DNA of 64,000 nt from Acetobacter malorum (lineage in GTDB: Bacteria; Pseudomonadota; Alphaproteobacteria; Acetobacterales; Acetobacteraceae), in NCBI RefSeq assembly GCF_002153605.1, contig NZ_JOPG01000017.1, positions 1 to 64,000 of the forward strand. The letters run 5' to 3'. Position 1 is the first letter of the stretch, and the number at the start of each line of letters is the position of its first letter. The notes under the pieces are model-generated. The model had not been told where the DNA came from, did not search any database, and saw nothing but the letters and a program-made list of their open reading frames with translations. A program made the position numbers and the translations under genes. Shown here one piece after another: positions 1 to 9,191 of the stretch.

Positions 1-132
1 AGGCCGGCGGCTGGCACAGCAACACTCTCCAAAGCCGGGGCCTAGTGGCCAAAATACTAAAATTCAGAAAAGCAGCGCTAAGTGGTATGGCAATAAATAA
101 TGTACCCTTCAAATTTGTTGTGATGTTTTAAC

Positions 133-150
133 ATTCTGCTATGACAGAAT
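133..150. promoter_or_regulatory. Palindromic site upstream of the LysR gene
   Basis: ATTCTG at 133-138 and CAGAAT at 145-150 form a perfect inverted repeat with a 6-base spacer. It sits about 40 bases before the LysR start. It contains the T-N11-A layout typical of LysR-type regulator sites (TTCTG-N6-CAGAA), so autoregulation or control of a divergent gene left of the window is plausible. Binding is inferred only. Confidence 0.45.
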
Positions 151-190
151 TGTACCAGCACAATAAAGCAGGAAGGGTGAAGCGCTCGTT

Positions 191-1084
191 ATGCGTTTAC
201 GTCAGATCGAAGTTTTCTACGCGATCATGTCCACAGGTTCCCTGCGTCGTGCTGCCGAGGTGCTGCATGTTTCCCAGCCCGCTGCCAGCAAGGTTCTGCG
301 GTATGCGGAGCAGTCTTTAGGGTTTGCGTTGTTCGAGCGCACAGGAGGCAGGCTGGTCCCCACGCGGGAAGCCCGGATCATGCTGCCCCATGTAAATACA
401 ATTTTTGAAAAAATTTCTGACCTCAAAAGATTAACGGAAAATCTGCGTTATGCGCGGGATGGGCACGCCATCAGCATCGGCTGTGTGCCAAGTCTGGGGC
501 TAAGTGTGGTGCCGCGTGTCATCCAGCGCTATCACGCGGCCCATCCGGGAAATGAACTGACAATCGATACCCTGCACGGGCCGGAAATCGTCGCACGTAT
601 TCTCAATCATGATCTTGATCTGGGTATTGTATTTGGGACTTACGAAAAGCAGGGGCTGACCGCCAGCCATATTGCGGATGTTCCATTATTGCTGATTGAT
701 CAGGATACTCTTGCAGGTCCGGTCGCGCTGGAGGAGATCAATCCAGCCCGCTACATTGGACTGAGCGAGAATGATCCTACCGCCCGCCTTCTGGATATGG
801 TGTGGGAAGAGGCCGGTCTTTCAACCGTGCCAGTCGTGCGGGTGCGCACACATTATATGGCGGCTGAACTGGTCCGGCTTGGTGGTGGTTGCGCCATTGT
901 GGATGGGCTGACGGCCTTACATCATCCCGGTCTACCCAAGCCGCTTCCGCTCAAACCCCCGCTAGGGATTGCCTGCACGGTCCTCTTCCGGGCTGATTAT
1001 GCATTGTCCCATATTTCACGCGATATTCTGGCTCTTCTTAAAGAAGAAATTAAGAAGGACCTCGCTGGCCTGCCTGCCTTGTGA
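191..1084 (+). CDS. LysR-family transcriptional regulator
   Basis: The 297-residue product has the usual LysR length. An N-terminal winged helix-turn-helix covers about residues 1-60 (MRLRQIEVFYAIMSTGSLRR, then AAEVLHVSQPAASKVLRYAE). A periplasmic-binding-protein-like effector domain spans about 90-290. The ATG follows a purine-rich AGGAAGGG stretch at 171-178. The gene precedes, on the same strand, a long run of exported hydrolases, so it is the obvious candidate for their activator. The effector is unknown; a D-amino acid or peptide fragment would fit the neighbours. A palindrome at 133-150 may be its own site. The family call is firm; the regulon is inference. Confidence 0.92.
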   Translation: MRLRQIEVFYAIMSTGSLRRAAEVLHVSQPAASKVLRYAEQSLGFALFERTGGRLVPTREARIMLPHVNTIFEKISDLKRLTENLRYARDGHAISIGCVPSLGLSVVPRVIQRYHAAHPGNELTIDTLHGPEIVARILNHDLDLGIVFGTYEKQGLTASHIADVPLLLIDQDTLAGPVALEEINPARYIGLSENDPTARLLDMVWEEAGLSTVPVVRVRTHYMAAELVRLGGGCAIVDGLTALHHPGLPKPLPLKPPLGIACTVLFRADYALSHISRDILALLKEEIKKDLAGLPAL

Positions 1085-1294
1085 AAGCGCTAGGCTCCCT
1101 TAACCGTTGGCTAATGGTTCATGATATTTTTGACATGGACAGCGTCCGGTTTTCTTCTGAACATTGCGATATCGTATTTACGTGGTGATCGTGCGGCCAC
1201 CAATGGAAAGGATGAAGCGATCTCCCCGTATGGTCGTCTTCCTGGCGCTTTGTGGCGTGTACTGTAAAAATTCTTTCTAAGGCTTTAGGTTTTC

Positions 1295-2941
1295 ATGTTC
1301 CATTCCCAGGTTTTCTCTACACTGCGGCAGCAACAGACAAAAGTGAAGCAGCGTGCAGGCGCAGCCATGCAGTGCGGCACATTGGCTGCACTGATGCTGG
1401 CGTTAGGCGGGGCCTCTGTTCAGGCGGCTACACCGTCTTTGCCGGATGGTCTGACAGAACAGCAGATCGATGATGTTGTCAGCAAGGCGCAGAAAGCTTT
1501 TGATGTGCCCGGTATTGCCGTCGGTGTGATCCATGATGGAAAAATTGTTTTTGCCAAAGGCTATGGTCGTAGAGGAGACAATGAAAAAAGCGAGAAGGTG
1601 GACCCTAATACCCTCTTCGCCATTGGCTCCAACAGTAAGGAATTTACGGCCACCGCGCTGGCAACCCTTGTGGATGAGGGCAAGCTCAAATGGACGGATC
1701 GCGTTAATGACGTCATGCCGGAATTCAAGGTCTCTGACCCGTGGATTACGCGTGAATTCCGTGTGAGTGACCTGCTGACCCATCATAGCGGTATGGGGCT
1801 GGGAGCGGGGGATATGATGCTGTTCTCCCATAGCACCTTCACGCGTAAGGAGGTTTTGGCGGCACTGCCTTATATGCCGTTCACGGGGCGCTTTCGGGCA
1901 GACTATGCCTATAACAACCTGCTGTATGTCGTGGCCGGAGCGCTGGTGGAAAAAATCTCTGGCCAGACATGGGAACACTACGTTCAGACGCATCTGATTG
2001 ATGCAGCAGGTCTTCCGGCATGCCAGAGCACATTTCCGGTCAAGGGGCAGACGGATGTTGCCGCAGGGCAGGGGAGTGACGGTGTTCTGCCGGACCGTGC
2101 TACGCTCGAGCCGGTTGCCGTGGCGCCGGCAGGTGGGGTGTGGTGCAGCGTGAACGGCATGAACCGCTGGGTGCAGACACTTTTGAACGGCGGCAAGACT
2201 GTAGAGGGTCGGAAAATTATCAGTCTTGCTCAGCGTGATGCACTTTGGGCACCGTCAGCACTCATTCCGGTGCCGGACAGCGGCACTAAAACGCAAAGTC
2301 ACTTCCGTGCTTACGGCTATGGCTGGTTTATGGAAGATTTTTACGGCCTGAAACGCGTGTGGCACACAGGGACGATCAGCGGCATGGTCAGCTATGTCTC
2401 CATGCTGCCAGAGAAGAAGAGCGGGCTGGTTGTCCTCACCAATCATTATGCTAACTCCGCAACTGCGGCCATTGCTCTGACCATGAGTTCTCTCATAGCC
2501 ACCGGAAAAAGTGCAGACTGGGTCGCATACTGGCAGGATGAGACTAAAAAAGCGCAGGACAAAGCAGCTAAAGAAGCATCCACCACCGGGCCGGGGTCAC
2601 CTGCGCGGCCCTTCATTTCCGTCCCCGTGTCTGATCTGAAAGACTATGTTGGTCTTTATCACGACGCATGGCGTGGGGATATCCACCTTTCCCTGAAAGG
2701 TAATGACCTTGTCATGACTTTTGGGAAAGCTGATGGCCTGTCAGGCACCTTGTCCGCTCTGCCGCATGATTTGTTTGTAGCGAAGTGGCAGAACCGTGCA
2801 GAGGATGCGGAGGATGACAGCTACGTGCAGTTTGAGCGGGATACATCTGGCAAGGTCACGGGGTTCCATATGCAGGTGGTCGGATCGGACTTCAGCTTTG
2901 ATGCACAGGATCTGCACCCACTCAAAGTTTCCGCTCAATGA
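1295..2941 (+). CDS. Exported serine hydrolase, class C beta-lactamase fold
   Basis: A 548-residue protein of the beta-lactamase/PBP-like family, which includes AmpC, D-alanyl peptidases, D-aminopeptidases and esterases. A hydrophobic stretch ending near residue 44 (AALMLALGGASVQA) looks like a signal peptide, so the enzyme should act in the periplasm or outside. Catalytic motifs are visible: S112-N-S-K115 (SxxK), Y206-N-N208 (YxN) and H357-T-G359 (the KTG equivalent). A C-terminal extension of about 100 residues resembles the DUF3471-type domain often attached to this family. The stop overlaps the next start (ATGA). A later ATG at 1367 would give a shorter signal peptide. Substrate cannot be told from sequence: beta-lactam, D-peptide or ester are all possible. 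Confidence 0.88.
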   Translation: MFHSQVFSTLRQQQTKVKQRAGAAMQCGTLAALMLALGGASVQAATPSLPDGLTEQQIDDVVSKAQKAFDVPGIAVGVIHDGKIVFAKGYGRRGDNEKSEKVDPNTLFAIGSNSKEFTATALATLVDEGKLKWTDRVNDVMPEFKVSDPWITREFRVSDLLTHHSGMGLGAGDMMLFSHSTFTRKEVLAALPYMPFTGRFRADYAYNNLLYVVAGALVEKISGQTWEHYVQTHLIDAAGLPACQSTFPVKGQTDVAAGQGSDGVLPDRATLEPVAVAPAGGVWCSVNGMNRWVQTLLNGGKTVEGRKIISLAQRDALWAPSALIPVPDSGTKTQSHFRAYGYGWFMEDFYGLKRVWHTGTISGMVSYVSMLPEKKSGLVVLTNHYANSATAAIALTMSSLIATGKSADWVAYWQDETKKAQDKAAKEASTTGPGSPARPFISVPVSDLKDYVGLYHDAWRGDIHLSLKGNDLVMTFGKADGLSGTLSALPHDLFVAKWQNRAEDAEDDSYVQFERDTSGKVTGFHMQVVGSDFSFDAQDLHPLKVSAQ

Positions 2942-4119
2942 CAGTTGAGTTTGCCGCTCTCTCCCGCAGGGGTGTTCTAAAAGGGTCTTCTCTTCTTCTG
3001 GCGCAGGCGGCCCTTTCTGCTTGCCAGACGCCGCGTGAGGCTGACAGGTTTGCAAAAGCAGATGTGCTGATCCAGCAGGCGATCAGCAAGGGGGAGTGCC
3101 CCGGCGCGGTCTGGGGTGTGGGCCAGCACGGGCGGCTGATTCATCGTGGCGTCTTTGGCGCGCGCAGCCTCGTGCCCACGCATGAGGCCATGACGTGGGA
3201 CACCGTGTTTGATATGGCGTCCCTCACCAAACCGATGATCACCGCGCTGGCTGTCATGCAGCTTGTGGAAAAAGGTGTGGTGGATGTGGAGGCCCCCGTA
3301 GCTCGCTACCTTCCGCAATTTGCGGCTGCGGGCAAAGGGCAGATTACGGTCCGGCTCCTGCTCACGCATTTTTCCGGCCTGCAACCCGATCTGCCTCGCA
3401 TGCCGGACTGGTGGGGTAAAGCAGCGGCTACGGACCGCATCATGCAGGCTGTTCCCAAAATTGCACCGGGTAGCGGCTTTATTTATAGTGACCTTAATTT
3501 TATTGCCCTAGGTCTGCTTGTTGAAAAACTGACAAGTCAGACACTGGATGTATACGCACAGAACGCCATCCTCAGCCCGCTGGGCATGACGCAATCCGGC
3601 TTTCTTCCGCCTGCCACCGAACAGGCACGTATTGCCCCCACACAGTATGATGAACACGGCAGGATGTTGCGCGGCGTGGTGCATGACCCCACGGCCCGTC
3701 GCATGAATGGCGTGGCGGGCAATGCCGGCTTGTTTTCCACAGCTGAGGATGTTGTTCGCTATGCGCAGGCTTTGCTGGATAAACGGGCTGGGCGCCCCAG
3801 CGTGTTTCCTCTCAGTCGTGCAGCCTTGATAAGGATGACGACACCCCAGCAGCCCGCAGGGCAGAAAAGCCTGCGTGGTTTTGGATGGGATATTGCCTCG
3901 CCTTATGCTTCTCCAAGAGGAGAGCGGTTGTCGCCTCATTCCTTCGGCCATACCGGGTTCACAGGAACATCACTGTGGATTGATCCTGATAATGATTGCT
4001 ATGTTTTCATTCTGACCAACCGTGTGCACCCTAATGGTGGGCAAAGCGTGGTGCATCTGCGGCATGATGTGGCAACGGCGGTCGGGGAGGCTCTGGGGTT
4101 ACCGCAGAGTGTGCCCTAG
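2938..4119 (+). CDS. Serine hydrolase lipoprotein, class C beta-lactamase fold
   Basis: 393 residues, starting inside the stop of the previous hydrolase (4-base overlap), so translation is probably coupled. The N terminus combines a twin-arginine-like motif (SRRGVLKGS, residues 9-17) with a lipobox ending in Cys29 (ALSAC). A Tat-exported lipoprotein is therefore likely. The catalytic SxxK is S95-L-T-K98. The second motif is Y183-S-D rather than the usual YxN, a variant seen in esterase-like members. H338-T-G340 is the third motif. It is distinct from its neighbours rather than a simple tandem duplicate. Function within the cluster is inferred to be D-peptide, beta-lactam or ester hydrolysis. 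Confidence 0.86.
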   Translation: MTVEFAALSRRGVLKGSSLLLAQAALSACQTPREADRFAKADVLIQQAISKGECPGAVWGVGQHGRLIHRGVFGARSLVPTHEAMTWDTVFDMASLTKPMITALAVMQLVEKGVVDVEAPVARYLPQFAAAGKGQITVRLLLTHFSGLQPDLPRMPDWWGKAAATDRIMQAVPKIAPGSGFIYSDLNFIALGLLVEKLTSQTLDVYAQNAILSPLGMTQSGFLPPATEQARIAPTQYDEHGRMLRGVVHDPTARRMNGVAGNAGLFSTAEDVVRYAQALLDKRAGRPSVFPLSRAALIRMTTPQQPAGQKSLRGFGWDIASPYASPRGERLSPHSFGHTGFTGTSLWIDPDNDCYVFILTNRVHPNGGQSVVHLRHDVATAVGEALGLPQSVP

Positions 4120-4137
4120 GAGGGGAAACTCCCCGGA

Positions 4138-4154
4138 CTTAACCTGAGGTTAAG
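4138..4154. terminator. Stem-loop after the second hydrolase
   Basis: CTTAACC-TGA-GGTTAAG is a perfect 7-bp stem 19 bases after the stop at 4119, with a T run (ATTTTTTAAA) further downstream. It could end transcription between the first two hydrolases and the dadA-like gene. The distance of the T run makes intrinsic termination uncertain. Confidence 0.4.
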
Positions 4155-4281
4155 GGGGGCAGGCATTTTTTAAATGGCATGAGCGAATATCCCTTTTTAG
4201 ATTTTCTTCTGAGAAGATCCCGGAACATGGCATGCGCCTGTTTGAACGGGTTACCATGATCATAAGGGGTCGGCGGTTCTT

Positions 4282-5490
4282 ATGGCGGCAAAGCGGACAA
4301 TCACAGTAGTGGGTGGCGGCGTTATTGGCCTGACAACCGCTTACGCGCTCATCCGGGCCGGACATAGCGTGACACTGGTGGAGCGGGAGGATCATGTTGG
4401 CGAGCAGGCCAGTTTTGGCAATGGCGGCCAGCTGAGCTACCGCTATGTCCGTCCTCTGGCGGACGCCGGGATCCCGCTGGAGGCACTCTCATGGATGCTT
4501 CAGGCCGATTCTCCCATTTCTCTCAGGCTCCGGCTGGACTGGAAGCAGTGGCGGTGGCTGGCGGATTTTCTGCTGGCCTGTAATGCCAGAACCAACAAGG
4601 CCAACGCTGCCCGGCTTTTGAAGCTTGCCCTGCAGGGGCAACAGGCCCTGAATCAATGGCGGCAGGACGGGCTGGCGGACTTTTTGTGGCGGAAGCCCGG
4701 TAAGCTGGTTGTGTATCGGAACGCACACAAATTTTCCAAAGCGGCCAAATCTGTCAGTAACCCTCAGCAGGAACAGGTTCTGACCCCGGCGGAATGCGCG
4801 CAGGTGGAACCAGCGTTTGCGGGGCTTGCACCCACATTGGCAGGCGGCATTTTTTCTCCCGATGATGAAGTGGCGGATTGCTACCTGTTTTGTCAGGCGC
4901 TTCTTAAATCCCTTCAGAAAAGCAGAGAGTTTCAGATGGAAAAAGGTAATGCCGCACTGGAGGACGATCAGGGTGGCCGGTGCCGGGTTCGGATCAATGG
5001 GACAGTATGGCAGACGGATCTTGTGATTCTGGCGGCAGGGCTGGCCTCCCGTGAGCTGATGCAGCCTTTGGGTCAAAGACTGCCTCTTTACGGCCTGAAA
5101 GGCTACAGCCTGACCGTGCAGGCGGACCCCGCCGTTCTGCCTGATGTGAGTGTTACGGATTATGACAACCGCGTTGTGTATGCCCGTCTGGGCGATCGGC
5201 TCCGTATTGCCGCCATGGTGGATATTGGCGCGCTGAATGCTTCGCCCGATCCGCGCCGCATAGCCTCATTGAAACATCTGGCGGAGGAAACGCTTCCCGC
5301 TGCCGGGCCTTACGCGTCCGCTATCCCATGGGCGGGGATGCGGCCCGCCACGCCCACAGGGGTGCCTTTGGTGGAGCGGACGCAATGGCGTAACCTGCTG
5401 CTCAATGTCGGGCATGGGGCGTTGGGGTTCACGCTTTCCTGCGGGTCCGCCCTGACAATTCGGGACCTTGTTGAAAAGATGCAGCCTTAA
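4282..5490 (+). CDS. dadA: FAD-dependent D-amino-acid dehydrogenase (DadA-like)
   Basis: 402 residues of the DAO/DadA family. The N-terminal dinucleotide-binding motif GGGVIGLTTAYALIRAGH binds FAD, followed by the ribose-binding acidic end VEREDH and the family signature FGNGGQLSYRYVRPLA. The enzyme would oxidise D-amino acids to 2-oxo acids and ammonia, passing electrons to the respiratory chain. No signal peptide is visible, so it acts on the cytoplasmic side. It abuts the penicillin-acylase gene (1-base gap), linking D-amino-acid oxidation to amide hydrolysis. A GGGG purine stretch at 4266-4269 precedes the ATG. The exact substrate (D-Ala, D-Phe or other) is not determined by sequence. Confidence 0.82.
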   Translation: MAAKRTITVVGGGVIGLTTAYALIRAGHSVTLVEREDHVGEQASFGNGGQLSYRYVRPLADAGIPLEALSWMLQADSPISLRLRLDWKQWRWLADFLLACNARTNKANAARLLKLALQGQQALNQWRQDGLADFLWRKPGKLVVYRNAHKFSKAAKSVSNPQQEQVLTPAECAQVEPAFAGLAPTLAGGIFSPDDEVADCYLFCQALLKSLQKSREFQMEKGNAALEDDQGGRCRVRINGTVWQTDLVILAAGLASRELMQPLGQRLPLYGLKGYSLTVQADPAVLPDVSVTDYDNRVVYARLGDRLRIAAMVDIGALNASPDPRRIASLKHLAEETLPAAGPYASAIPWAGMRPATPTGVPLVERTQWRNLLLNVGHGALGFTLSCGSALTIRDLVEKMQP

Positions 5491-5491
5491 A

Positions 5492-7933
5492 ATGAGACAC
5501 TCCTCCCTGCTCAACCGTCGTCATGTTCTGCTTGGGGGTGTTGCCGCCGGTCTGGCAGGGTTTGGCACCCGCGCTCAGGCCAGGAAAAAGGCACCCTCGC
5601 ACATGGTGGGGCTGGAGGGACTCAACGCCCCGGTCGAGGTGCTGGAGGACCAGTGGGGCGTGCCGCATGTGCGGGCCGCTTCCGTGCCGGATGCGTTTTT
5701 TACAAACGGCTATCTAATTGCGCGGGACAGGCTGTGGCAGCTCGATTTTGAGTATCGGCGGGCGCTGGGCAGACTGGCGGAAGTCTACGGGCCTGAGTGT
5801 GTAGAGTCAGATACGGCAAGCAGGCTTTTCTTGTTCCGGGGTGATGCACACGCAGAGTTTGCAGCACTGCCTCCCATTGTGCAGGCCTGCGCCCGCGCCT
5901 ATGCGGCGGGCATCAATGCCTATCTTGATCGCATCAATAGCGGCGAAGAAAAACTCCCTGCAGAGTTCAATATTTTTTCTTATAAACCGCTTGAATGGGA
6001 TGTTCTGGATCTGGTCCGTATCCGGGCTGAAGCAACGGGAAACACGAAAGCCGAGATCCGCCGCGCCCAACTGGCGGCACATGATGCGCTTGCTTATGAT
6101 GCGCTGATCCAGCCCCTGCGTCCCGCTCATACGCTTACGGTGCCGGACGGGCTGGATGTGCAGGCTGTCACAGAGCAGGATCTGGGCCTATTTGGTGTGT
6201 TGCAGGATGGACCACCCCTTTCCGGTCTGCATGCGGTCTCATCCCCCAGTGAGGGCGATCACCGGCGGGCTAATGAGGGCAGTAACGCATGGGTCATTGC
6301 GCCCACGCGTACAGCCGCAGGACGGCCCATTCTGGCGAATGACCCGCACCTCAGTTTCGGTTCACCCGGGCCACGGCATGTTATTCATCTGACTGCGCCG
6401 GGGCTGGATGTTATTGGTGGCGGTGCTCCGGGTATGCCGGGCGTGATGCAAGGCCATAACGCACATTTTGCTTTTGGGCGCACTAATTTTCATATCGATC
6501 AGGAAGATCTGTTCATCCTGCGCACACACCCCGACCATCCTGATCGCTATTTTCATAACGGGCGCTGGGTGGAAATGGAGCATGAAGAGATCTCCATTGC
6601 TGTGCGCGGTGGCCCTGCGCAAAACGTCACTCTGCGTTATGCGGCACAGGGGCCGGTTGTCTCCGCTGATACGGCACGGAACAGGGCAGTGGCAGTTTCC
6701 GCGACATGGCTCTATCCGGGCGCGAATGGTATGCTCGCCAATATCGGCATCAATCTGGCTAACGACTGGAACAGTTTCCGCAAAGCCCTGAAACTCCATA
6801 CCAGCCCAACCAATTTTACCTATGCTGATACGGCCGGGAATATTGGCTGGCAGGCTGCGGGTGGTCTGCCGGAACGCCGCAACGGCTATGATGGTCTGCT
6901 GCCAGCGCCCGGCGATGGGCGGTATGACTGGAAAGGCCTCCAGCCGCTGGATGCACTTCCCAACAGCTTCAATCCCGCCCGTGGCTGGTTTGGCACATCC
7001 AATGAACTCAATCTGCCGGCAGACTATCCGTATGAGGAACGCTGCGTCAGCTACGAATGGAAAGATCCTTATCGTCACAACCGTGTTGCAGAGGTTCTTC
7101 AGGCGTCTCCTCATGCCACTGTAGCGGACAGCGTGGCGTTGCAGCATGATACGCTCTCTCATCTGGCCTTGTCTGTGGTGCAACAGTTGCCGGAAGTTCC
7201 TGCATCCCTACAGGCAGAAGCCGCGTTGCTGCGCCGCTGGGATGGGCGCGTTGAAGCCACAAGTGCCGCCGCTGCGTTGTATGAGGTGTGGTGGACCCGG
7301 CTGAATAGCCTGTTTTATCAGGCTCTGGTGCCGGAAAATCTGCGTGTCCTTCTGCCACAGCCGCTTAATGCGTCTGTTCTTCTGGATATTTTGCAAAAGC
7401 CCGATAGCCGATTGGGGACGACGCCAGAGGCAGAGCGTGATGCTCTGCTTGTCAGAGCGTTTCAGCAGGCTGTTGAAGAATTGCGCGACCGTCTGGGGCC
7501 GGTGGCGGCTACATGGCAGTGGGGCAGGCTGCATACCGTGCAGTTGCGTCATCCGCTGTGTGCCGTAAACGCTGTGGCGGAAGCCTTTCTGCCCATAGGA
7601 GGAGAAACGGCACGCAGTGGCGGAGACCCCTACACGGTTATGGCGCGCTGGTATAATTCGGATTTATCAGAAACCGCGCGTGCACAGGGCTACAATCCGT
7701 ACGCTGTCACAGGTGGGGCGAGTTATCTGATGGTGTGTGATGTCGGAGCATGGGACAACTCACTGTTCCTGAACTTCCCCGGCCAGTCTGCCTCGCCGGA
7801 CAGCGGGCATTATGCGGATGTCCTGTACCTCTGGCTCAAGGGGGCTATGCAGCCTCTCTCGTTTTCTGCAAACGCCGTTCAGGCAGCAGCCAGACATCAT
7901 GATGTCCTGTATCCAAAAGGAAAAACGCTATGA
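5492..7933 (+). CDS. Penicillin acylase-family Ntn hydrolase, Tat-exported
   Basis: 813 residues from the ATG at 5492; a TTG 24 bases upstream is in frame but lies inside dadA. The N terminus MRHSSLLNRRHVLLGGVAAG carries a twin-arginine signal. The S45 family precursor layout is clear: an alpha chain of about 260 residues, then the autoprocessing site NEG/SNAW with the nucleophile Ser264 becoming the beta-chain N terminus. Downstream are the family motifs NDPHL and GxPG (GAPGMPG). Such enzymes cleave amide side chains of penicillins, N-acyl homoserine lactones or acylated peptides; PvdQ, a pyoverdine-maturation acylase, is a relative. It overlaps the next gene by 4 bases. The acyl specificity is unknown. 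Confidence 0.9.
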   Translation: MRHSSLLNRRHVLLGGVAAGLAGFGTRAQARKKAPSHMVGLEGLNAPVEVLEDQWGVPHVRAASVPDAFFTNGYLIARDRLWQLDFEYRRALGRLAEVYGPECVESDTASRLFLFRGDAHAEFAALPPIVQACARAYAAGINAYLDRINSGEEKLPAEFNIFSYKPLEWDVLDLVRIRAEATGNTKAEIRRAQLAAHDALAYDALIQPLRPAHTLTVPDGLDVQAVTEQDLGLFGVLQDGPPLSGLHAVSSPSEGDHRRANEGSNAWVIAPTRTAAGRPILANDPHLSFGSPGPRHVIHLTAPGLDVIGGGAPGMPGVMQGHNAHFAFGRTNFHIDQEDLFILRTHPDHPDRYFHNGRWVEMEHEEISIAVRGGPAQNVTLRYAAQGPVVSADTARNRAVAVSATWLYPGANGMLANIGINLANDWNSFRKALKLHTSPTNFTYADTAGNIGWQAAGGLPERRNGYDGLLPAPGDGRYDWKGLQPLDALPNSFNPARGWFGTSNELNLPADYPYEERCVSYEWKDPYRHNRVAEVLQASPHATVADSVALQHDTLSHLALSVVQQLPEVPASLQAEAALLRRWDGRVEATSAAAALYEVWWTRLNSLFYQALVPENLRVLLPQPLNASVLLDILQKPDSRLGTTPEAERDALLVRAFQQAVEELRDRLGPVAATWQWGRLHTVQLRHPLCAVNAVAEAFLPIGGETARSGGDPYTVMARWYNSDLSETARAQGYNPYAVTGGASYLMVCDVGAWDNSLFLNFPGQSASPDSGHYADVLYLWLKGAMQPLSFSANAVQAAARHHDVLYPKGKTL

Positions 7934-9189
7934 AACTTAAAGTCTGTTCCGCTTTGGCTCTGGCGTTTTTCAGCACAGCCGCTCTGGCGCAAACCCCGAC
8001 TGATAAAAAGATGGATGCCGTATTGACGCATGGTGAACGCCTGCCTCTGGCGGCGCTGGCTGCCGTCAAGCTGGAACATGGTCAGCCTGTTTACCAGTAT
8101 TATGGCGGTTTTGCGCGGCGTGATGGCGCACAAACTGTTCCGGTTAAGCAAGAAACCCTCTTCCGCATTGCGTCCATTTCCAAAGTGGTGACTACCATCG
8201 GGCTTATGGAACTGGTCGAGCAGGGCAGGGTGAATCTGGATCATGACGTCTCGGAGTATCTTGGCTTCTCGCTGCGCAATCCTGATTTTCCGACAACCCC
8301 CATTACTGTGCGGATGCTTTTAAACCACACTTCGAGCCTTCGGGATGGTGAGGTTTATTTTTTGCCACCCGGCAAGTCGGTAAAGGATTTTTTTGATAAG
8401 ACCCATAAAGCTGGTAGTCAGGACTATCATTTTTCGTTTCATGATGGTCATGCACCCGGCACATATTTTACCTATTGCAATCTGGCCTACGGACTTGTCG
8501 GGACCATAATCGAGCGGGTCAGCGGGGAGCGGTTTGACCGCTATCAGAAACACCATGTTCTGGACCCGTTGAAGATTGACGGGGGCTATAACGTCGCGGA
8601 GCTTGAGCATCCGGAGCGTGTGGCCACGCTTTATCAGCATGTTCCTTCTGGCTACGAGGCCACGGTGGATAGCCAGCCTCTTAAAAGCTGGAGCAAAGAG
8701 GCTCTCGCGTCCTACAAAATTGGCAGCAATGGAAGTATGTTTTCTCCACAAGGTGGCCTTCATATTTCGCTGCAAGGGCTGACGCGTCTCGCACAATTCA
8801 TGATCCAGCGCGGCACGCTGGACGGCGTCAGGCTTCTGGCGCCGCAAAGCATCAAGGTGATGGAAACCCCCACATGGACATTTAATGGCCAGAACGGCGT
8901 CTGCCCATATCCCCTAAGCGCTTATGGCCTGAGCTTGTTCACGCTGACAGGCACAAAAGACACCAATGGCAAGCCTGCCATCCCGTATGTCGGGTATCAG
9001 GGGGGGCTACACGGCCATCTGGGGGATGCATACGGGCTACATTCCGGCTTCTGGTATAATCCGAAAAACGGAGAGGCCTATCTGTTTGCGGCGGGCGGTT
9101 ACCCTGATTATGATCAGGAGAGGCCCGGCCAGTATTCTTCTTTCTCTAGAGTAGAAGAAGAAATTTTCACAACTCTGGCTGGGAAATAA
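7930..9189 (+). CDS. Exported serine hydrolase, class C beta-lactamase fold
   Basis: 419 residues with a clear signal peptide (MKLKVCSALALAFFSTAALA). Motifs: S82-I-S-K85, Y182-C-N184 and H371-S-G373, the last replacing the canonical KTG/HTG. It begins within the stop codon of the acylase and ends 2 bases before the peptidase gene, so dadA, the acylase, this gene and the S9 peptidase are very probably co-transcribed. It is the third class C-type hydrolase of the cluster. A D-aminopeptidase, esterase or beta-lactamase role would all fit; sequence alone does not decide. Confidence 0.87.
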   Translation: MKLKVCSALALAFFSTAALAQTPTDKKMDAVLTHGERLPLAALAAVKLEHGQPVYQYYGGFARRDGAQTVPVKQETLFRIASISKVVTTIGLMELVEQGRVNLDHDVSEYLGFSLRNPDFPTTPITVRMLLNHTSSLRDGEVYFLPPGKSVKDFFDKTHKAGSQDYHFSFHDGHAPGTYFTYCNLAYGLVGTIIERVSGERFDRYQKHHVLDPLKIDGGYNVAELEHPERVATLYQHVPSGYEATVDSQPLKSWSKEALASYKIGSNGSMFSPQGGLHISLQGLTRLAQFMIQRGTLDGVRLLAPQSIKVMETPTWTFNGQNGVCPYPLSAYGLSLFTLTGTKDTNGKPAIPYVGYQGGLHGHLGDAYGLHSGFWYNPKNGEAYLFAAGGYPDYDQERPGQYSSFSRVEEEIFTTLAGK

Positions 9190-9191
9190 TC

